64,000 nucleotides of DNA from Candidatus Didemnitutus sp. (GTDB taxonomy: Bacteria; Verrucomicrobiota; Verrucomicrobiia; Opitutales; Opitutaceae). The DNA lies in assembly GCA_019634575.1 (NCBI GenBank), contig JAHCAY010000001.1, forward strand, positions 2,976,001 to 3,040,000, read 5' to 3'. The translations under genes were made by a program, and so were the position numbers. Under the pieces are notes generated by a model that was given only the letters and a program-made list of their open reading frames with translations, was not told the origin of the DNA and made no database searches. Numbering within the stretch: the stretch's first letter is position 1; each line of letters opens with the position of its first letter. This document shows, piece after piece, positions 1 to 8,096 of this stretch.

Positions 1-1071
1 GGCGCCCGGTTTGCTGCGGACGGTGATGCGGCCCTCGCAGCTTTTCACGACGGCGAAGGCCATCGGCAGGCCAAGGCCGGTGCCGTGGGGCTTGGTGGTG
101 AAAAACGGTTCCCACATCCGCGCGAGCGTCGCCTCGTCCATGCCGGTGCCGGTGTCGGAGACCTGCAGCATCACGTAATCGCCGGCGCGCAGGTCCGCGG
201 TGGCCGCCGCTTGTTTGTGGTTGGCGGTGCGGACGGTGAGCTTGCCGCCGTGCGGCATGGCGTCGCGGGCGTTGAAACAGAGGTTGAGCAGCACCTGCTG
301 GAACTGCGTCGGATCGATACGCGTGTTGCCGAGGTCGGAGGCGAGACGCATCTCGACCTTCACCGCCTCGCCCACGACGCGGCGGAGAATGTCGGCGATC
401 TCGCGGATGAGCGTGTTCGGGTTGACGACGCGGGCCTCGGTTTCCTGACGCCGGCTGAACTCGAGGATCTGGCGGGCGAGCCGCGCGGCTTTTTGCCCGG
501 CGCGGTGGATTTCCTCGAGGTCCTTCTGCGCGGCGGGGAGACCGGCGAGCTTGGCGCTCATGATCTCGCAGTAGCCGTTGATGATCGAGAGGAGGTTGTT
601 GAAGTCGTGGGCAACGCCGCCGGTGAGCTGGCCGACGGTGTCGAGTTTCTGCGAGTGAAACATCGCTTCCTGCAGGCGGCGCACTTCGGAGAGGTCGCGA
701 AATACGGCGACGAGCAGGCCGTCGCCCAGCGAGGAAAAATTCCAACCGGCAAAGAACGCGCTGCCGTCCTTGCGATGCAGCCAACCCTCGCCCGCGAGCA
801 GGCGCTCCGCGGCGGCGCGGCCGGCGCGGGGCGTGAGCACCTCGGTCTTCGGGCCGTGCAACAGGCGGGTGTTGCGGCCGACGAGTTCGGCGACGCTGTA
901 GCCGCAGAGCGCGGCGAAGCGGGCGTTGGCGGCGAGAATCTCGACGCCGGCCGCGTCCCATTTGTCGCGCGTGATTAGCGCGGCCTCGGGGAGCGACTCG
1001 AGCAACGCCACGGCGGCCGGGGCGGGGCCGGCGGCTAGGGGCGCAACGGGAGTGGGCTTGCGGGCGGGCAT
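1..1071 (-). CDS. PAS-domain sensor histidine kinase, 3' end cut by window edge
   Basis: The minus strand is open from an ATG at 1071 to the window edge (357 codons), so the C-terminus is missing. Residues about 20-120 form a PAS domain whose helix reads GRNTRLLHGPKTE. This resembles LOV domains but has Thr where the photoactive Cys would be, so flavin photochemistry is unlikely. A HisKA domain follows with the H-box GGVAHDFNNLL (phospho-acceptor His155). The ATPase domain shows an N-box (LCFNARDAMPHGG, about residue 265), DTGTGMDE (about 302) and GTGLGLPM (about 328). No membrane segment is visible, so the kinase is probably cytoplasmic. It should autophosphorylate and pass phosphate to a receiver domain, either C-terminal beyond the edge or on a partner. 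The signal is unknown. The start is supported by the coding pattern; no clear ribosome binding site is seen. Confidence 0.88.
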   Translation of the reverse strand, partial: MPARKPTPVAPLAAGPAPAAVALLESLPEAALITRDKWDAAGVEILAANARFAALCGYSVAELVGRNTRLLHGPKTEVLTPRAGRAAAERLLAGEGWLHRKDGSAFFAGWNFSSLGDGLLVAVFRDLSEVRRLQEAMFHSQKLDTVGQLTGGVAHDFNNLLSIINGYCEIMSAKLAGLPAAQKDLEEIHRAGQKAARLARQILEFSRRQETEARVVNPNTLIREIADILRRVVGEAVKVEMRLASDLGNTRIDPTQFQQVLLNLCFNARDAMPHGGKLTVRTANHKQAAATADLRAGDYVMLQVSDTGTGMDEATLARMWEPFFTTKPHGTGLGLPMAFAVVKSCEGRITVRSKPGA

Positions 1072-1214
1072 GGGGCGCTCGTCGACGCATCGTGGGATTG
1101 CGCCGCGGGCGATGTCAAAGCCTGCGTGTCGGACGGGCGATTTGGGCCGCGCGATGCCGCGGGTGAAACGTTCTAGCTTTCCCTCGTCGCGACGGGCGGA
1201 AATAAACGCAAGCC

Positions 1215-1982
1215 ATGTTGCCCGAGTTGACCGCCGCCCACTACGCGCTGCTTTTCGCCGCCGGCTTGGTGGCGGGCACGGTGGACGCGATCGCGGGTGG
1301 AGGCGGGCTGATCACGCTGCCGGCGATGCTGGGCGTCGGGTTGCCGCCGGCGCTGGCGCTGGGCAGCAACAAGCTCGGCTCGGTTTTCGGCACGGCGTCG
1401 GCGACGTGGAGCTTTGCGCGGCAGGGCGCGGTGGATTTGCGCGAGTGCGGGCGCGGTGTCGCGTTCACGGCCATCGGCGCCGTCGCGGGAGCGTTTGCGG
1501 TGCGATTGCTGGACCCGGCGCTGCTCGGGAAAGCGATTCCCTGGCTGCTGGCGGCGATCGTGATCTACATGGTTTTCCGGCCGCAACTCGGCGAAACCGA
1601 TCGCCATCACCGGATGGAAACGTCGGCGTTCTATGCGGTGTTCGGGTTGGGTTTCGGTTTCTACGACGGATTTTTCGGGCCGGGCGTCGGCTCGTTCTGG
1701 ACCATCGCGTTCGTGATGGTTCTCGGGCACAACTTCGTGAAGGCGGCGGCGCACACGAAGGTGATGAATCTCGCGAGCAACGCGGCGGCGCTGGCGTTTT
1801 TCGCCGCGGCGGGCGCGGTGGTGCCCGGCCCGGGACTCGCGATCGGAGCGGGGCAGCTCATCGGCGCGCGGTTGGGCGCGCACTTGGCGATGACGCGCGG
1901 CGCGCGGTTCGTGCGGCCGATCTTCCTCGTGATGGCGACGCTGACGATCGCGAAGCTGATTTATCAGCACTACGTGAAATGA
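1215..1982 (+). CDS. TSUP (TauE/SafE) family permease
   Basis: A 255-residue hydrophobic protein with about eight predicted membrane segments. The N-terminal GTVDAIAGGGGLITLPAML is the typical TSUP signature, and the second half repeats a similar glycine-rich motif (FYDGFFGPGVGSFW), as expected for the duplicated TSUP fold. Members export or import small sulfur-containing or organic anions such as sulfite, sulfoacetate or thiosulfate; the substrate here cannot be read from sequence. The ATG is preceded by a purine-rich stretch (GGGCGGAAATAAA), a weak ribosome binding site. It is transcribed away from the histidine kinase, sharing a 143-bp divergent intergenic region, and lies 152 bp before the next gene on the same strand. 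Confidence 0.85.
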   Translation: MLPELTAAHYALLFAAGLVAGTVDAIAGGGGLITLPAMLGVGLPPALALGSNKLGSVFGTASATWSFARQGAVDLRECGRGVAFTAIGAVAGAFAVRLLDPALLGKAIPWLLAAIVIYMVFRPQLGETDRHHRMETSAFYAVFGLGFGFYDGFFGPGVGSFWTIAFVMVLGHNFVKAAAHTKVMNLASNAAALAFFAAAGAVVPGPGLAIGAGQLIGARLGAHLAMTRGARFVRPIFLVMATLTIAKLIYQHYVK

Positions 1983-2134
1983 GCGGGCAGAGCGCGAACT
2001 CCGCGCCGTCCGCCTCCTCGCGCGAAGTTGCGGGCGAGCTCGCGGCCACGGCAAACGCCTGAGGCGGCGAACGGACTCGCCGCCCGGCCTTGCGAGCGTT
2101 TGCGCTCCGCAGCGCGCGTCGTATCGTCGCTCGC

Positions 2135-3133
2135 ATGAAAGCCGTCCAGATCACCGCGATCAAACAGCCCGTCTCGCTCCACGATGTGCCCGCGCCGGTC
2201 GCGGCCGCCGGCTGCGCTGTGGTGCAGCTGAAGGCGGCGGCGTTGAACCACCGCGACGTTTTCATCCAGCAAGGGCTGTATCCCGGCATCAAGCTGCCGA
2301 TCACGCCCGGCTCGGACGGCGCGGGCGTCGTCACCGCGGTCGGCAGCGACGGGGACGCAGCGTGGATCGGGCGCGAAGTGATCATCAATCCGGCGTTGGA
2401 CTGGGGCGCGGATCCACGCGCGCAGGGGTCGGCGTTTCGCATCCTCGGCATGCCTGATGCCGGCACGTTCGCGGAACAGATCGCGGTGCCGGTGGCGAAC
2501 CTCGCGACGAAGCCCGCGCACCTCACGTGGGAGCAGGCCGCCGCGTTGCCGCTGGCGGGGTTGACGGCGTGGCGCGCGGTGTTCACGCGCGCGCAGTTGA
2601 AGGCCGGCGAACGCGTGCTCGTGACCGGCATCGGCGGCGGCGCGGCGCTCTTCGCGTTGCAATTCGCACGCGCGGCGGGCGCGGAGGTGTGGGTGACGTC
2701 GAGTTCGCCGGAGAAAATCGCGCGGGCGAAATCCCTCGGTGCGCTGGGAGGCGTGAACTACCGCGACGCGGACTGGAGCGAACAACTCTTGCGGGCGGCA
2801 GGCGGCGCGTTCGACGTGATCGTCGACAGCGCGGGCGGCGACGGTTTCACCAAACTCATCGACTGCACGAAGCCGGGCGGGCGCATCGCGTTTTTCGGGG
2901 CGACGGCGGGCAATCCGAAGTTGTTCGAGATGCGGAAAAGTTTCTTCCGGCAAATCAACGTGCTGGGCACGACGATGGGTTCGCCGGTCGATTTCGCCGG
3001 GATGGCGACGCTGGTCGCGGCGGCGAAGATCGTGCCGACGGTCGATCGCGTCTTCGCGCTGGGCGAGGCCGAGCTGGCGTTGCGGCACATGGAGGCGGCG
3101 GCGCAGTTCGGAAAGATCGTGCTGAAAATCTGA
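2135..3133 (+). CDS. Zinc-independent quinone oxidoreductase-like MDR dehydrogenase
   Basis: A 332-residue medium-chain dehydrogenase/reductase. It has an N-terminal GroES-like domain (ALNHRDVFIQQGLYP, TPGSDGAGVV) and a Rossmann domain with a glycine-rich nucleotide-binding motif (VTGIGGGAALFALQFA). The Cys ligands of zinc alcohol dehydrogenases are absent, which places it with the NADPH:quinone reductase / YhdH-like branch. The likely reaction is NAD(P)H-dependent reduction of a quinone or enoyl substrate in the cytoplasm; the exact substrate is unknown. The ATG at 2135 is chosen over an in-frame start 15 codons upstream because MKAVQITAIKQPVSL is the usual N-terminus of the family. Confidence 0.85.
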   Translation: MKAVQITAIKQPVSLHDVPAPVAAAGCAVVQLKAAALNHRDVFIQQGLYPGIKLPITPGSDGAGVVTAVGSDGDAAWIGREVIINPALDWGADPRAQGSAFRILGMPDAGTFAEQIAVPVANLATKPAHLTWEQAAALPLAGLTAWRAVFTRAQLKAGERVLVTGIGGGAALFALQFARAAGAEVWVTSSSPEKIARAKSLGALGGVNYRDADWSEQLLRAAGGAFDVIVDSAGGDGFTKLIDCTKPGGRIAFFGATAGNPKLFEMRKSFFRQINVLGTTMGSPVDFAGMATLVAAAKIVPTVDRVFALGEAELALRHMEAAAQFGKIVLKI

Positions 3134-3154
3134 GCGGTCGGTCGCGGCACCGGC

Positions 3155-3820
3155 TCACAGCGGCGCGTCTTTTCCGTCGCCGCGTCCGAATCCCGCGCGG
3201 ATGGCCCAGTGGATCAGCTGAGGCGTGCTGTGCACGCCGATCTTGGTCATCACGTGCTGGCGGTGGGATTTCACCGTGAGGGTGCTGAGGCCGATCCGCT
3301 GTGCGATCTCGGCGTCGCCGAGGCCGCTGGCGAAATGGTGCATCAGGTCGATTTCGCGGCTGGAGAGGATTTTGAAAAACGCGCTCGGGTCGGCGCGAAG
3401 CTCCGACCACGCTTGGCGCACGTCGGCGGGGTAGTATTTGTTGCCCTGCGCGAGGGCGGTGAGAGCGGCGAGCAGGTGGGCCTGGATCTCGCCGCTCTTC
3501 CAGAGGAAGCCGTGCACGCGCTCGTCGCGCGAGCGGAACAGCGCCCACGCGTCGTGGCGCACCGAGAGGATCAGGATTTTCGGCGGCCGCGGGCGAAGCT
3601 TGGCGAGCTGTTCGAGCAGGACGAGGCCATCGATGTCGGGCAGGCGCAGGTCGAGGAGCACGACGTCCGGGCGGCGCAGCTGGGCGAGGGCGAGTCCGCC
3701 CGCGCCGTCGACGGCGGCCTCGAGCGAGCCGATTTCCGGTCGATCACGCAGCGTGGCGGCGCAAAAATCCCGCCACAGCGGGTCGTCTTCGATCTGGAGA
3801 ATGGATAGGGCCGAACACAT
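3155..3820 (-). CDS. NarL/FixJ-type response regulator
   Basis: A 221-residue two-domain response regulator. The receiver domain (about residues 5-120) has the acidic pocket QIEDDP, the phospho-acceptor Asp57 in VVLLDLRLPD and a Lys-containing loop (FLWKSG). The C-terminal domain (about 155-215) is a LuxR-type helix-turn-helix with GLGDAEIAQRIGLSTLTVKSH. On phosphorylation it should dimerise and bind DNA. No kinase is adjacent, although a histidine kinase lies 2 kb away on the same strand; pairing is not demonstrated. It converges with the dehydrogenase gene (21 bp between stops) and diverges from terC. Confidence 0.9.
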   Translation of the reverse strand: MCSALSILQIEDDPLWRDFCAATLRDRPEIGSLEAAVDGAGGLALAQLRRPDVVLLDLRLPDIDGLVLLEQLAKLRPRPPKILILSVRHDAWALFRSRDERVHGFLWKSGEIQAHLLAALTALAQGNKYYPADVRQAWSELRADPSAFFKILSSREIDLMHHFASGLGDAEIAQRIGLSTLTVKSHRQHVMTKIGVHSTPQLIHWAIRAGFGRGDGKDAPL

Positions 3821-4014
3821 GCGTGGTTTGGCCCGGGCGGGACTGTTTCGGGGTTGGCTGGAAAATTCAAGCGCAAGGCACGGCGAAATCGCGCCGCGGG
3901 TGAGGGTGACCGCACGGAACGGCGCGGCCGCGTCTTGCTGGAAACTTCGCGGAGGTTTCCAAGCTGGTCCGGCTTGCGGGCGTGCGGTCGGCGCGGAATC
4001 TCGGCAGCCTCGCC

Positions 4015-5040
4015 ATGACCGACTCCATTCCCCTGTTTCCGTTCGCCGACTATTGGTGGCTCTACGGACTGTTCACGCTGTTCGTGCTGGGCATGCTCGC
4101 GCTCGATCTCGGGGTGTTTCACCGCCAGGCGCACGAGGTGCGCTTCAAGGAGGCGCTGGGCTGGAGCGCAGTCTGGATCACGCTCGCGCTGCTGTTCGGC
4201 TACGGGCTCTACCAGTATGCGCTCTACCAGTTCCCGCTCGATCCGCGGCTGGCCGGGCTCGATCACGCGGCGCTGGCGAGGCAGACCGGGCTCGAATACC
4301 TCACGGGCTTCGTCGTCGAAAAATCGCTGTCGGTGGACAACATCTTCGTGTTCGTCGTCGTGTTCGGCTACTTCGCGGTGCCGCTGAAATACCAGCATCG
4401 CGTCCTCTTCTACGGCATCCTCGGCGCGCTCGTGTTTCGCGTGATCTTCATCGCGCTGGGCGCGGTGCTGATGAAATTCCACTGGGTGATCTGGCTCTTC
4501 GGCGGCTTCCTCGTGCTGACCGGTTGCAAGATCTTGTTCGCGCCCGAAAAGCCGATCGAGCCGGAGAAAAATCCGTTCATTCGCCTGCTGCGGCGCCTGA
4601 TGCCCGTGACCGCGCAGCTGCACGGCCAGAGCTTCTTCGCGAAACTCGACGGCGCGTGGCATGCGACGCCGCTGCTCGTGTGCCTCGTGTTTCTCGAGGT
4701 GACGGACATCGTCTTCGCGGTGGACAGCGTGCCGGCGATCTTCGCGCTGACGAAGGAGCCGTTGGTGGTGTTCACCTCGAACATCTTCGCCATCCTCGGA
4801 CTGCGCGCGCTGTTCTTCCTGCTCGCGGGCGTCATGCACAAGTTCCGCTTCCTGAAATACGGGCTCGGGCTGATCCTGATCTTCGTCGGCCTGAAGATGG
4901 TGTGGCTGAACGACGCCTTCGGCGGCAAGTTCCCCATCGGCTGGTCGCTCGGCCTCATCGGGGCGTTGCTCGCGGGCGCGATCGCCGCTTCGCTGCTGAT
5001 TCCGGCCCGACCGGCGCCGGCGGGGACAAACCGCACTTGA
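4015..5040 (+). CDS. TerC/Alx family integral membrane protein
   Basis: A 341-residue polytopic membrane protein. Diagnostic TerC motifs are EKSLSVDNIFVFVVVF and LEVTDIVFAVDSVPAIFA, whose intramembrane Asp and Asn residues are thought to bind cations. Family members such as Alx, MeeF and YceF are tied to manganese export and to metal loading of exported proteins; tellurite resistance is the historical name. The ATG at 4015 (MTDSIPLFPF) is preferred over an in-frame start 11 codons upstream because the family begins near here. The ExoD-like gene follows 32 bp downstream on the same strand, suggesting cotranscription. Confidence 0.88.
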   Translation: MTDSIPLFPFADYWWLYGLFTLFVLGMLALDLGVFHRQAHEVRFKEALGWSAVWITLALLFGYGLYQYALYQFPLDPRLAGLDHAALARQTGLEYLTGFVVEKSLSVDNIFVFVVVFGYFAVPLKYQHRVLFYGILGALVFRVIFIALGAVLMKFHWVIWLFGGFLVLTGCKILFAPEKPIEPEKNPFIRLLRRLMPVTAQLHGQSFFAKLDGAWHATPLLVCLVFLEVTDIVFAVDSVPAIFALTKEPLVVFTSNIFAILGLRALFFLLAGVMHKFRFLKYGLGLILIFVGLKMVWLNDAFGGKFPIGWSLGLIGALLAGAIAASLLIPARPAPAGTNRT

Positions 5041-5072
5041 GAGCCCGCCGCTCCGGTCCACATTTTTCTCCC

Positions 5073-5726
5073 GTGCCCTTTTCTGCGTATTCCTCGCCGC
5101 ACGACCCGCTGCGCCGTTTGTCGGACGACCTCCACGCGCTCTCCGTCGCCTTCAGCGACCATGCGGTGACGCTCGGGGAGGTGATGGGAAAACTGGGCGC
5201 GCGCGCGTCCGCGCTGCTCATCGTGGTGTGCAGCCTGCCGTTCTGCTCGCCGGTCACGATTCCGGGCCTGTCGACGCCGTTCGGGCTCGTGATCCTGATC
5301 CTCGCGCTGCGCTTCGCGGCCGGTTTGCCGCCCTGGTTGCCGGCGCGCCTGCGCGACGTGAAACTGCCGCCGAAATTCTTCGCGCGCGTCCTCGAGGCGG
5401 GCAGCAGGATCGTCGGCTGGATCGAGCGCCAGCTGCGGCCGCGATGGGATTGGCTGTCGGACGCGCCGTGGAAAATCCGCCTGCACACGCTGGTCGTGGC
5501 CGCGGCCGCGGTGTTGCTGCTCCTGCCTTTGCCGCCGGTGCCGCCGCTCACGAACACGTTGCCGGCGCTCGTGATCGTCGTCCTCACCATGAGCCTGCTT
5601 GAACGCGACGGCTTCGGCATCGCGGCGGGCTACACGCTTTTCGTGGGCACGGTGGGCTATTTCGCATTCTGGGCGACGGTGATCGTGGAGGCGGTGCGCC
5701 GCATCCTCGAGCGTTTGGGCGGCTGA
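5073..5726 (+). CDS. ExoD family membrane protein
   Basis: A 217-residue protein of the exopolysaccharide synthesis ExoD family. Seen features: LGEVMGKLGARASALLIVV, then SLPFCSPVTIPGLSTPFGL, which is the conserved ExoD proline/glycine motif, then four or so hydrophobic segments ending in a Trp-rich C-terminus. ExoD was linked to exopolysaccharide production and alkaline tolerance in rhizobia; the molecular function is not established. A GTG at 5073 is the most upstream sensible start, and no ATG fits before the conserved region. Its stop abuts the queE stop (5727), so the two genes converge without spacing. Confidence 0.75.
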   Translation: MPFSAYSSPHDPLRRLSDDLHALSVAFSDHAVTLGEVMGKLGARASALLIVVCSLPFCSPVTIPGLSTPFGLVILILALRFAAGLPPWLPARLRDVKLPPKFFARVLEAGSRIVGWIERQLRPRWDWLSDAPWKIRLHTLVVAAAAVLLLLPLPPVPPLTNTLPALVIVVLTMSLLERDGFGIAAGYTLFVGTVGYFAFWATVIVEAVRRILERLGG

Positions 5727-6419
5727 TCAGGTGCCGCGCCGGTTGCCGTAGAGCTCGACGTGCAGGCGGTGCGCGTAGCGGTAGCCGCGCGCCTTGCACA
5801 ATTCGCTCAACCAGCCCGCGCGCGCGCGGAGCGTCTCGAGCGTCGTGCCCTCGGGCATGAGCAGGACCTTGTGTGGCGGCACGACGCAGAGCGTGTCGCG
5901 CAACAGTTCCTCGATCTCGGCCACGTCGGCCTCGTCGCGGACGACGAGCTTCAATTGGTAGTCGCCCGCCGCGATCCATGCCGCGATCACTTCGGGCTGC
6001 CGGCGCAGCGCCTCGTGTTTCCGCCGCCAGGTGTCGTCCAGGCGCGAATCGGGCGCGGAGTGCGCGAGCTTCGGGCTGAGTGAGGCGAGGTCGAACGCGA
6101 TGCCGCGTGGCGGCACGGTCGCCGCCGTCTCGATCGTGATGTGGTAACCGCGTTCCTTCAGCTGAAACGCCAGCTCGTGGATCTCCGGCGCGATCATCGG
6201 CTCGCCGCCGGTCAACACGACGTGCTTGGCCGGATACCGGGCGATCTCCGCGAGGATTTGGTCGACGCCCAGCTGCGTGCCCTCGGGCGACCACGAGGCG
6301 TAGGGGGTGTCGCACCAGTTGCAGCGGAGATTGCACCCGCTCGTGCGCACGAACACCGACGGCACGCCGACGAGTTCGCCCTCGCCTTGGATGGAATGGA
6401 AAATTTCGGAGATCAGCAT
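5727..6419 (-). CDS. queE: 7-carboxy-7-deazaguanine synthase
   Basis: A 230-residue radical SAM enzyme of queuosine/7-deazaguanine synthesis. It converts 6-carboxy-tetrahydropterin to 7-carboxy-7-deazaguanine. The N-terminal IFHSIQGEGELVG is typical of QueE. The [4Fe-4S] ligands are Cys29, Cys33 and Cys36 (CNLRCNWC), followed by the glycine motif LTGGEPM for SAM binding. Length matches the family. It lies 29 bp downstream of queC on the same strand, so both are probably cotranscribed and act in successive steps to preQ0. QueD and QueF-type partners are not in the window. Confidence 0.95.
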   Translation of the reverse strand: MLISEIFHSIQGEGELVGVPSVFVRTSGCNLRCNWCDTPYASWSPEGTQLGVDQILAEIARYPAKHVVLTGGEPMIAPEIHELAFQLKERGYHITIETAATVPPRGIAFDLASLSPKLAHSAPDSRLDDTWRRKHEALRRQPEVIAAWIAAGDYQLKLVVRDEADVAEIEELLRDTLCVVPPHKVLLMPEGTTLETLRARAGWLSELCKARGYRYAHRLHVELYGNRRGT

Positions 6420-6435
6420 GACCGGCGTGAGCTTT

Positions 6436-6514
6436 CAGCGATCAGCGTTCAGCTGTCCGCTTTCGGTTGGCTGTTTTTGTTTGGCTGATCGCTGTCAGCT
6501 GACGGCTGAACGCT
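6436..6514. repeat. Nested inverted repeats at the 3' end of queC
   Basis: CAGCGATCAGC at 6436-6446 is matched perfectly by its reverse complement at 6484-6494. AGCGTTCAGC at 6444-6453 is matched by its complement at 6505-6514. The segment supplies the last codons and stop of queC and the queC-queE spacer. It may be a degenerate filler repeat or act as an RNA structure between the two genes. Confidence 0.7.
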
Positions 6515-7195
6515 GCGCGGAGCGCTCGGCAGCGGCGGCGTGGCCTCGTAAACAGTCGGATCGACCAGCCCGGCTTGCTGGAACGCCTCGCGGCGCTCGA
6601 CGCATGTGCCGCATTTGCCGCAGTGCACGGCGCCGCCCTTGTAGCACGACCACGTCTGCGCGAAATCCACGCCGAGGCGCGCGCCCTCGGCGGCGATCTG
6701 GCCCTTCGTCAAGGCGATGAACGGTCGCAGCAACTCGATGCCCGCATAGGTGCCGAGCCGCAGCGCATCGCCCATCGCGCGCATGAAATCCTCGCGGCAA
6801 TCCGGATAGATCGTGTGGTCGCCCGTGTGCGCGGCGATCACGAGGCCGGTCGCCTCGGCGCTCTCGGCAAAACCGCCGGCGACCGCGAGCATGATGCCGT
6901 TGCGGAACGGCACGACGGTGCGCTTCATGTTGTCGGCCGCGTAATGTCCCTCGGGAATCTCGCCGCCGCTCTGCAGCAAGTCCGACGTGAAATGCTCGCC
7001 GATAAACGCCAGCGGCACCACCACGTGCCGCACGCCGAGCGCCCGCGCGTGCGCCGCCGCGAACGGCAACTCGGAGGCGTTGTGCTTCGAGCCGTAGTCG
7101 AAACTCAGCACCGCGCGCACGTCGTGCTCGCGCCGCGCCCAATGGAGCGCGGTCACGGAATCCATCCCGCCGGAGCAGAGCACGACGACTTTCAT
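6449..7195 (-). CDS. queC: 7-cyano-7-deazaguanine (preQ0) synthase
   Basis: A 248-residue ATP-dependent preQ0 synthase. The PP-loop SGGMDS (residues 8-13) binds ATP, and a C-terminal cysteine cluster (CYKGGAVHCGKCGTC) binds zinc. The ATG at 7195 begins MKVVVLCSGGMDS, the canonical N-terminus; further upstream in-frame codons run into repeat sequence. The last 20 or so residues (after ATPPLPSAPRSV) are a low-complexity Ser/Asp/Gln/Asn tail. That tail is coded by a double inverted repeat (see the repeat at 6436-6514) and is not part of the conserved enzyme. Expected product: preQ0 for tRNA queuosine, or DNA modification. Confidence 0.95.
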   Translation of the reverse strand: MKVVVLCSGGMDSVTALHWARREHDVRAVLSFDYGSKHNASELPFAAAHARALGVRHVVVPLAFIGEHFTSDLLQSGGEIPEGHYAADNMKRTVVPFRNGIMLAVAGGFAESAEATGLVIAAHTGDHTIYPDCREDFMRAMGDALRLGTYAGIELLRPFIALTKGQIAAEGARLGVDFAQTWSCYKGGAVHCGKCGTCVERREAFQQAGLVDPTVYEATPPLPSAPRSVQPSADSDQPNKNSQPKADS

Positions 7196-7205
7196 GGCAG
7201 CAGTT

Positions 7206-7356
7206 GGCCACAAAAAGCGCGGAAAGCTCAAAAACAAACTGCACAGGAGCGAGGGAAACGGGTAGGGCGCGGACTCCGCTCCGCGCCGAGACTCGCCGCC
7301 GCGCCAGCGCCTCGTTGCCATGGGTCACCTTTGCGCCTTCTGTGCTTTTTGTGGCC
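7206..7356. repeat. Imperfect inverted repeat in the queC / GDPD divergent region
   Basis: The left arm 7206-7229 begins GGCCACAAAAAGC; the right arm 7333-7356 ends GCTTTTTGTGGCC. The arms match at 20 of 24 positions when one is reverse-complemented. They flank a GC-rich centre that contains a shorter hairpin (7266-7287). The candidate GTG start of the GDPD gene (7351) lies in the right arm. Confidence 0.7.
7261..7287 (+). repeat. GTAGGG-CGC hairpin, copy 1
   Basis: After GGTAGG, the stem GGCGCGGA (7266-7273) pairs perfectly with TCCGCGCC (7280-7287) around a 6-nt loop. It has the same layout as the hairpins at 10121-10144 and 11910-11934. Confidence 0.55.
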
Positions 7357-8052
7357 CTTTCCTCTCGCCCCCTGATCATCGCCCATCGCGGCGCCTCCGC
7401 CGAGCGGCCGGAGAACACTCTCGCCGCCTTCCGGCGCGCGCTGGCACTGCGGGTCGACGGCATCGAGCTCGACGTGCACGTCACCCGCGACGGCGTGCCG
7501 GTGGTCTTCCACGACGCCGACCTGCGCCGCCTCACCGGCGTGCGCGGGCGCATCGCATCGCGCACATGGCGCGAGCTGCGTCCGCTGCGCGTGCGCGGCG
7601 TGGAGCCGATCCCGCGCCTCGTCGACGTCCTGCGCCTGACCCGGGGCCGTTGCGTCGTGCAGATCGAGCTCAAGGCCGGTGTGCCGGTCGCGCCCGTCGT
7701 GCGCGCCGTGCAGGCCGCGCGCGCCTCCGACGCCGTGATCCTCGCTTCGTTTTCCGCCGCCCTCGTCCGGGACGCGCGGCGCCTCGCTCCGGCCATCCCG
7801 CGCATGTTGATCTCGGAAGGACGCGCCGCGCCTGCCGCGCTCGTGCGCCAGCTCGCGGCCTGCGACGCTGCCGGCCTGAGCGTGAATCACCGGGCGATTT
7901 GCTCCGCGGCGTGGGTGCGCGGGATAACTTCCCGGGGCTTTGGCGTGTGGTCGTGGACGGTGAACGAGGCGCACGTCGCCCGCCAGTTGGCGGGGTGGGG
8001 TGTGGGCGGCCTCCTCGGCGACAATCCGGCCTTGCTGCGCGCGGCGGTTTAG
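7351..8052 (+). CDS. Glycerophosphodiester phosphodiesterase family protein
   Basis: About 233 residues of a GDPD TIM barrel. The catalytic start AHRGASAERPENT, then GIELDVHVTRDGVPVVFHD, supply the His-Arg, Glu-Asp and His residues expected for calcium-dependent hydrolysis of glycerophosphodiesters to glycerol-3-phosphate and an alcohol. The C-terminal GVWSWTVNE is also typical. No signal peptide is evident, so it is probably cytoplasmic (UgpQ-like). The start is uncertain: no ATG fits, and GTG 7351 or GTG 7342 are the candidates, both inside an inverted repeat. The HDAC-like gene follows 44 bp later on the same strand. Confidence 0.82.
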   Translation: MALSSRPLIIAHRGASAERPENTLAAFRRALALRVDGIELDVHVTRDGVPVVFHDADLRRLTGVRGRIASRTWRELRPLRVRGVEPIPRLVDVLRLTRGRCVVQIELKAGVPVAPVVRAVQAARASDAVILASFSAALVRDARRLAPAIPRMLISEGRAAPAALVRQLAACDAAGLSVNHRAICSAAWVRGITSRGFGVWSWTVNEAHVARQLAGWGVGGLLGDNPALLRAAV

Positions 8053-8096
8053 GCTTTTTCTGCGGCCTTCCTTCCGTCCGTAGGCGGACACAGTTC

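Noticed and set aside
85..978. A 297-codon plus-strand frame at the left edge
   Set aside because: The minus strand of the same segment encodes a histidine kinase with H, N and G boxes, so the plus frame is a shadow.
3438..5072. A long 5' extension of the ExoD-like frame
   Set aside because: It overlaps the whole terC gene in another frame and is Arg/Ala-rich without family motifs.
7196..7350. A preQ1 or other riboswitch before queC
   Set aside because: The leader shows only the GC-rich repeat hairpin, with no preQ1 pseudoknot consensus.
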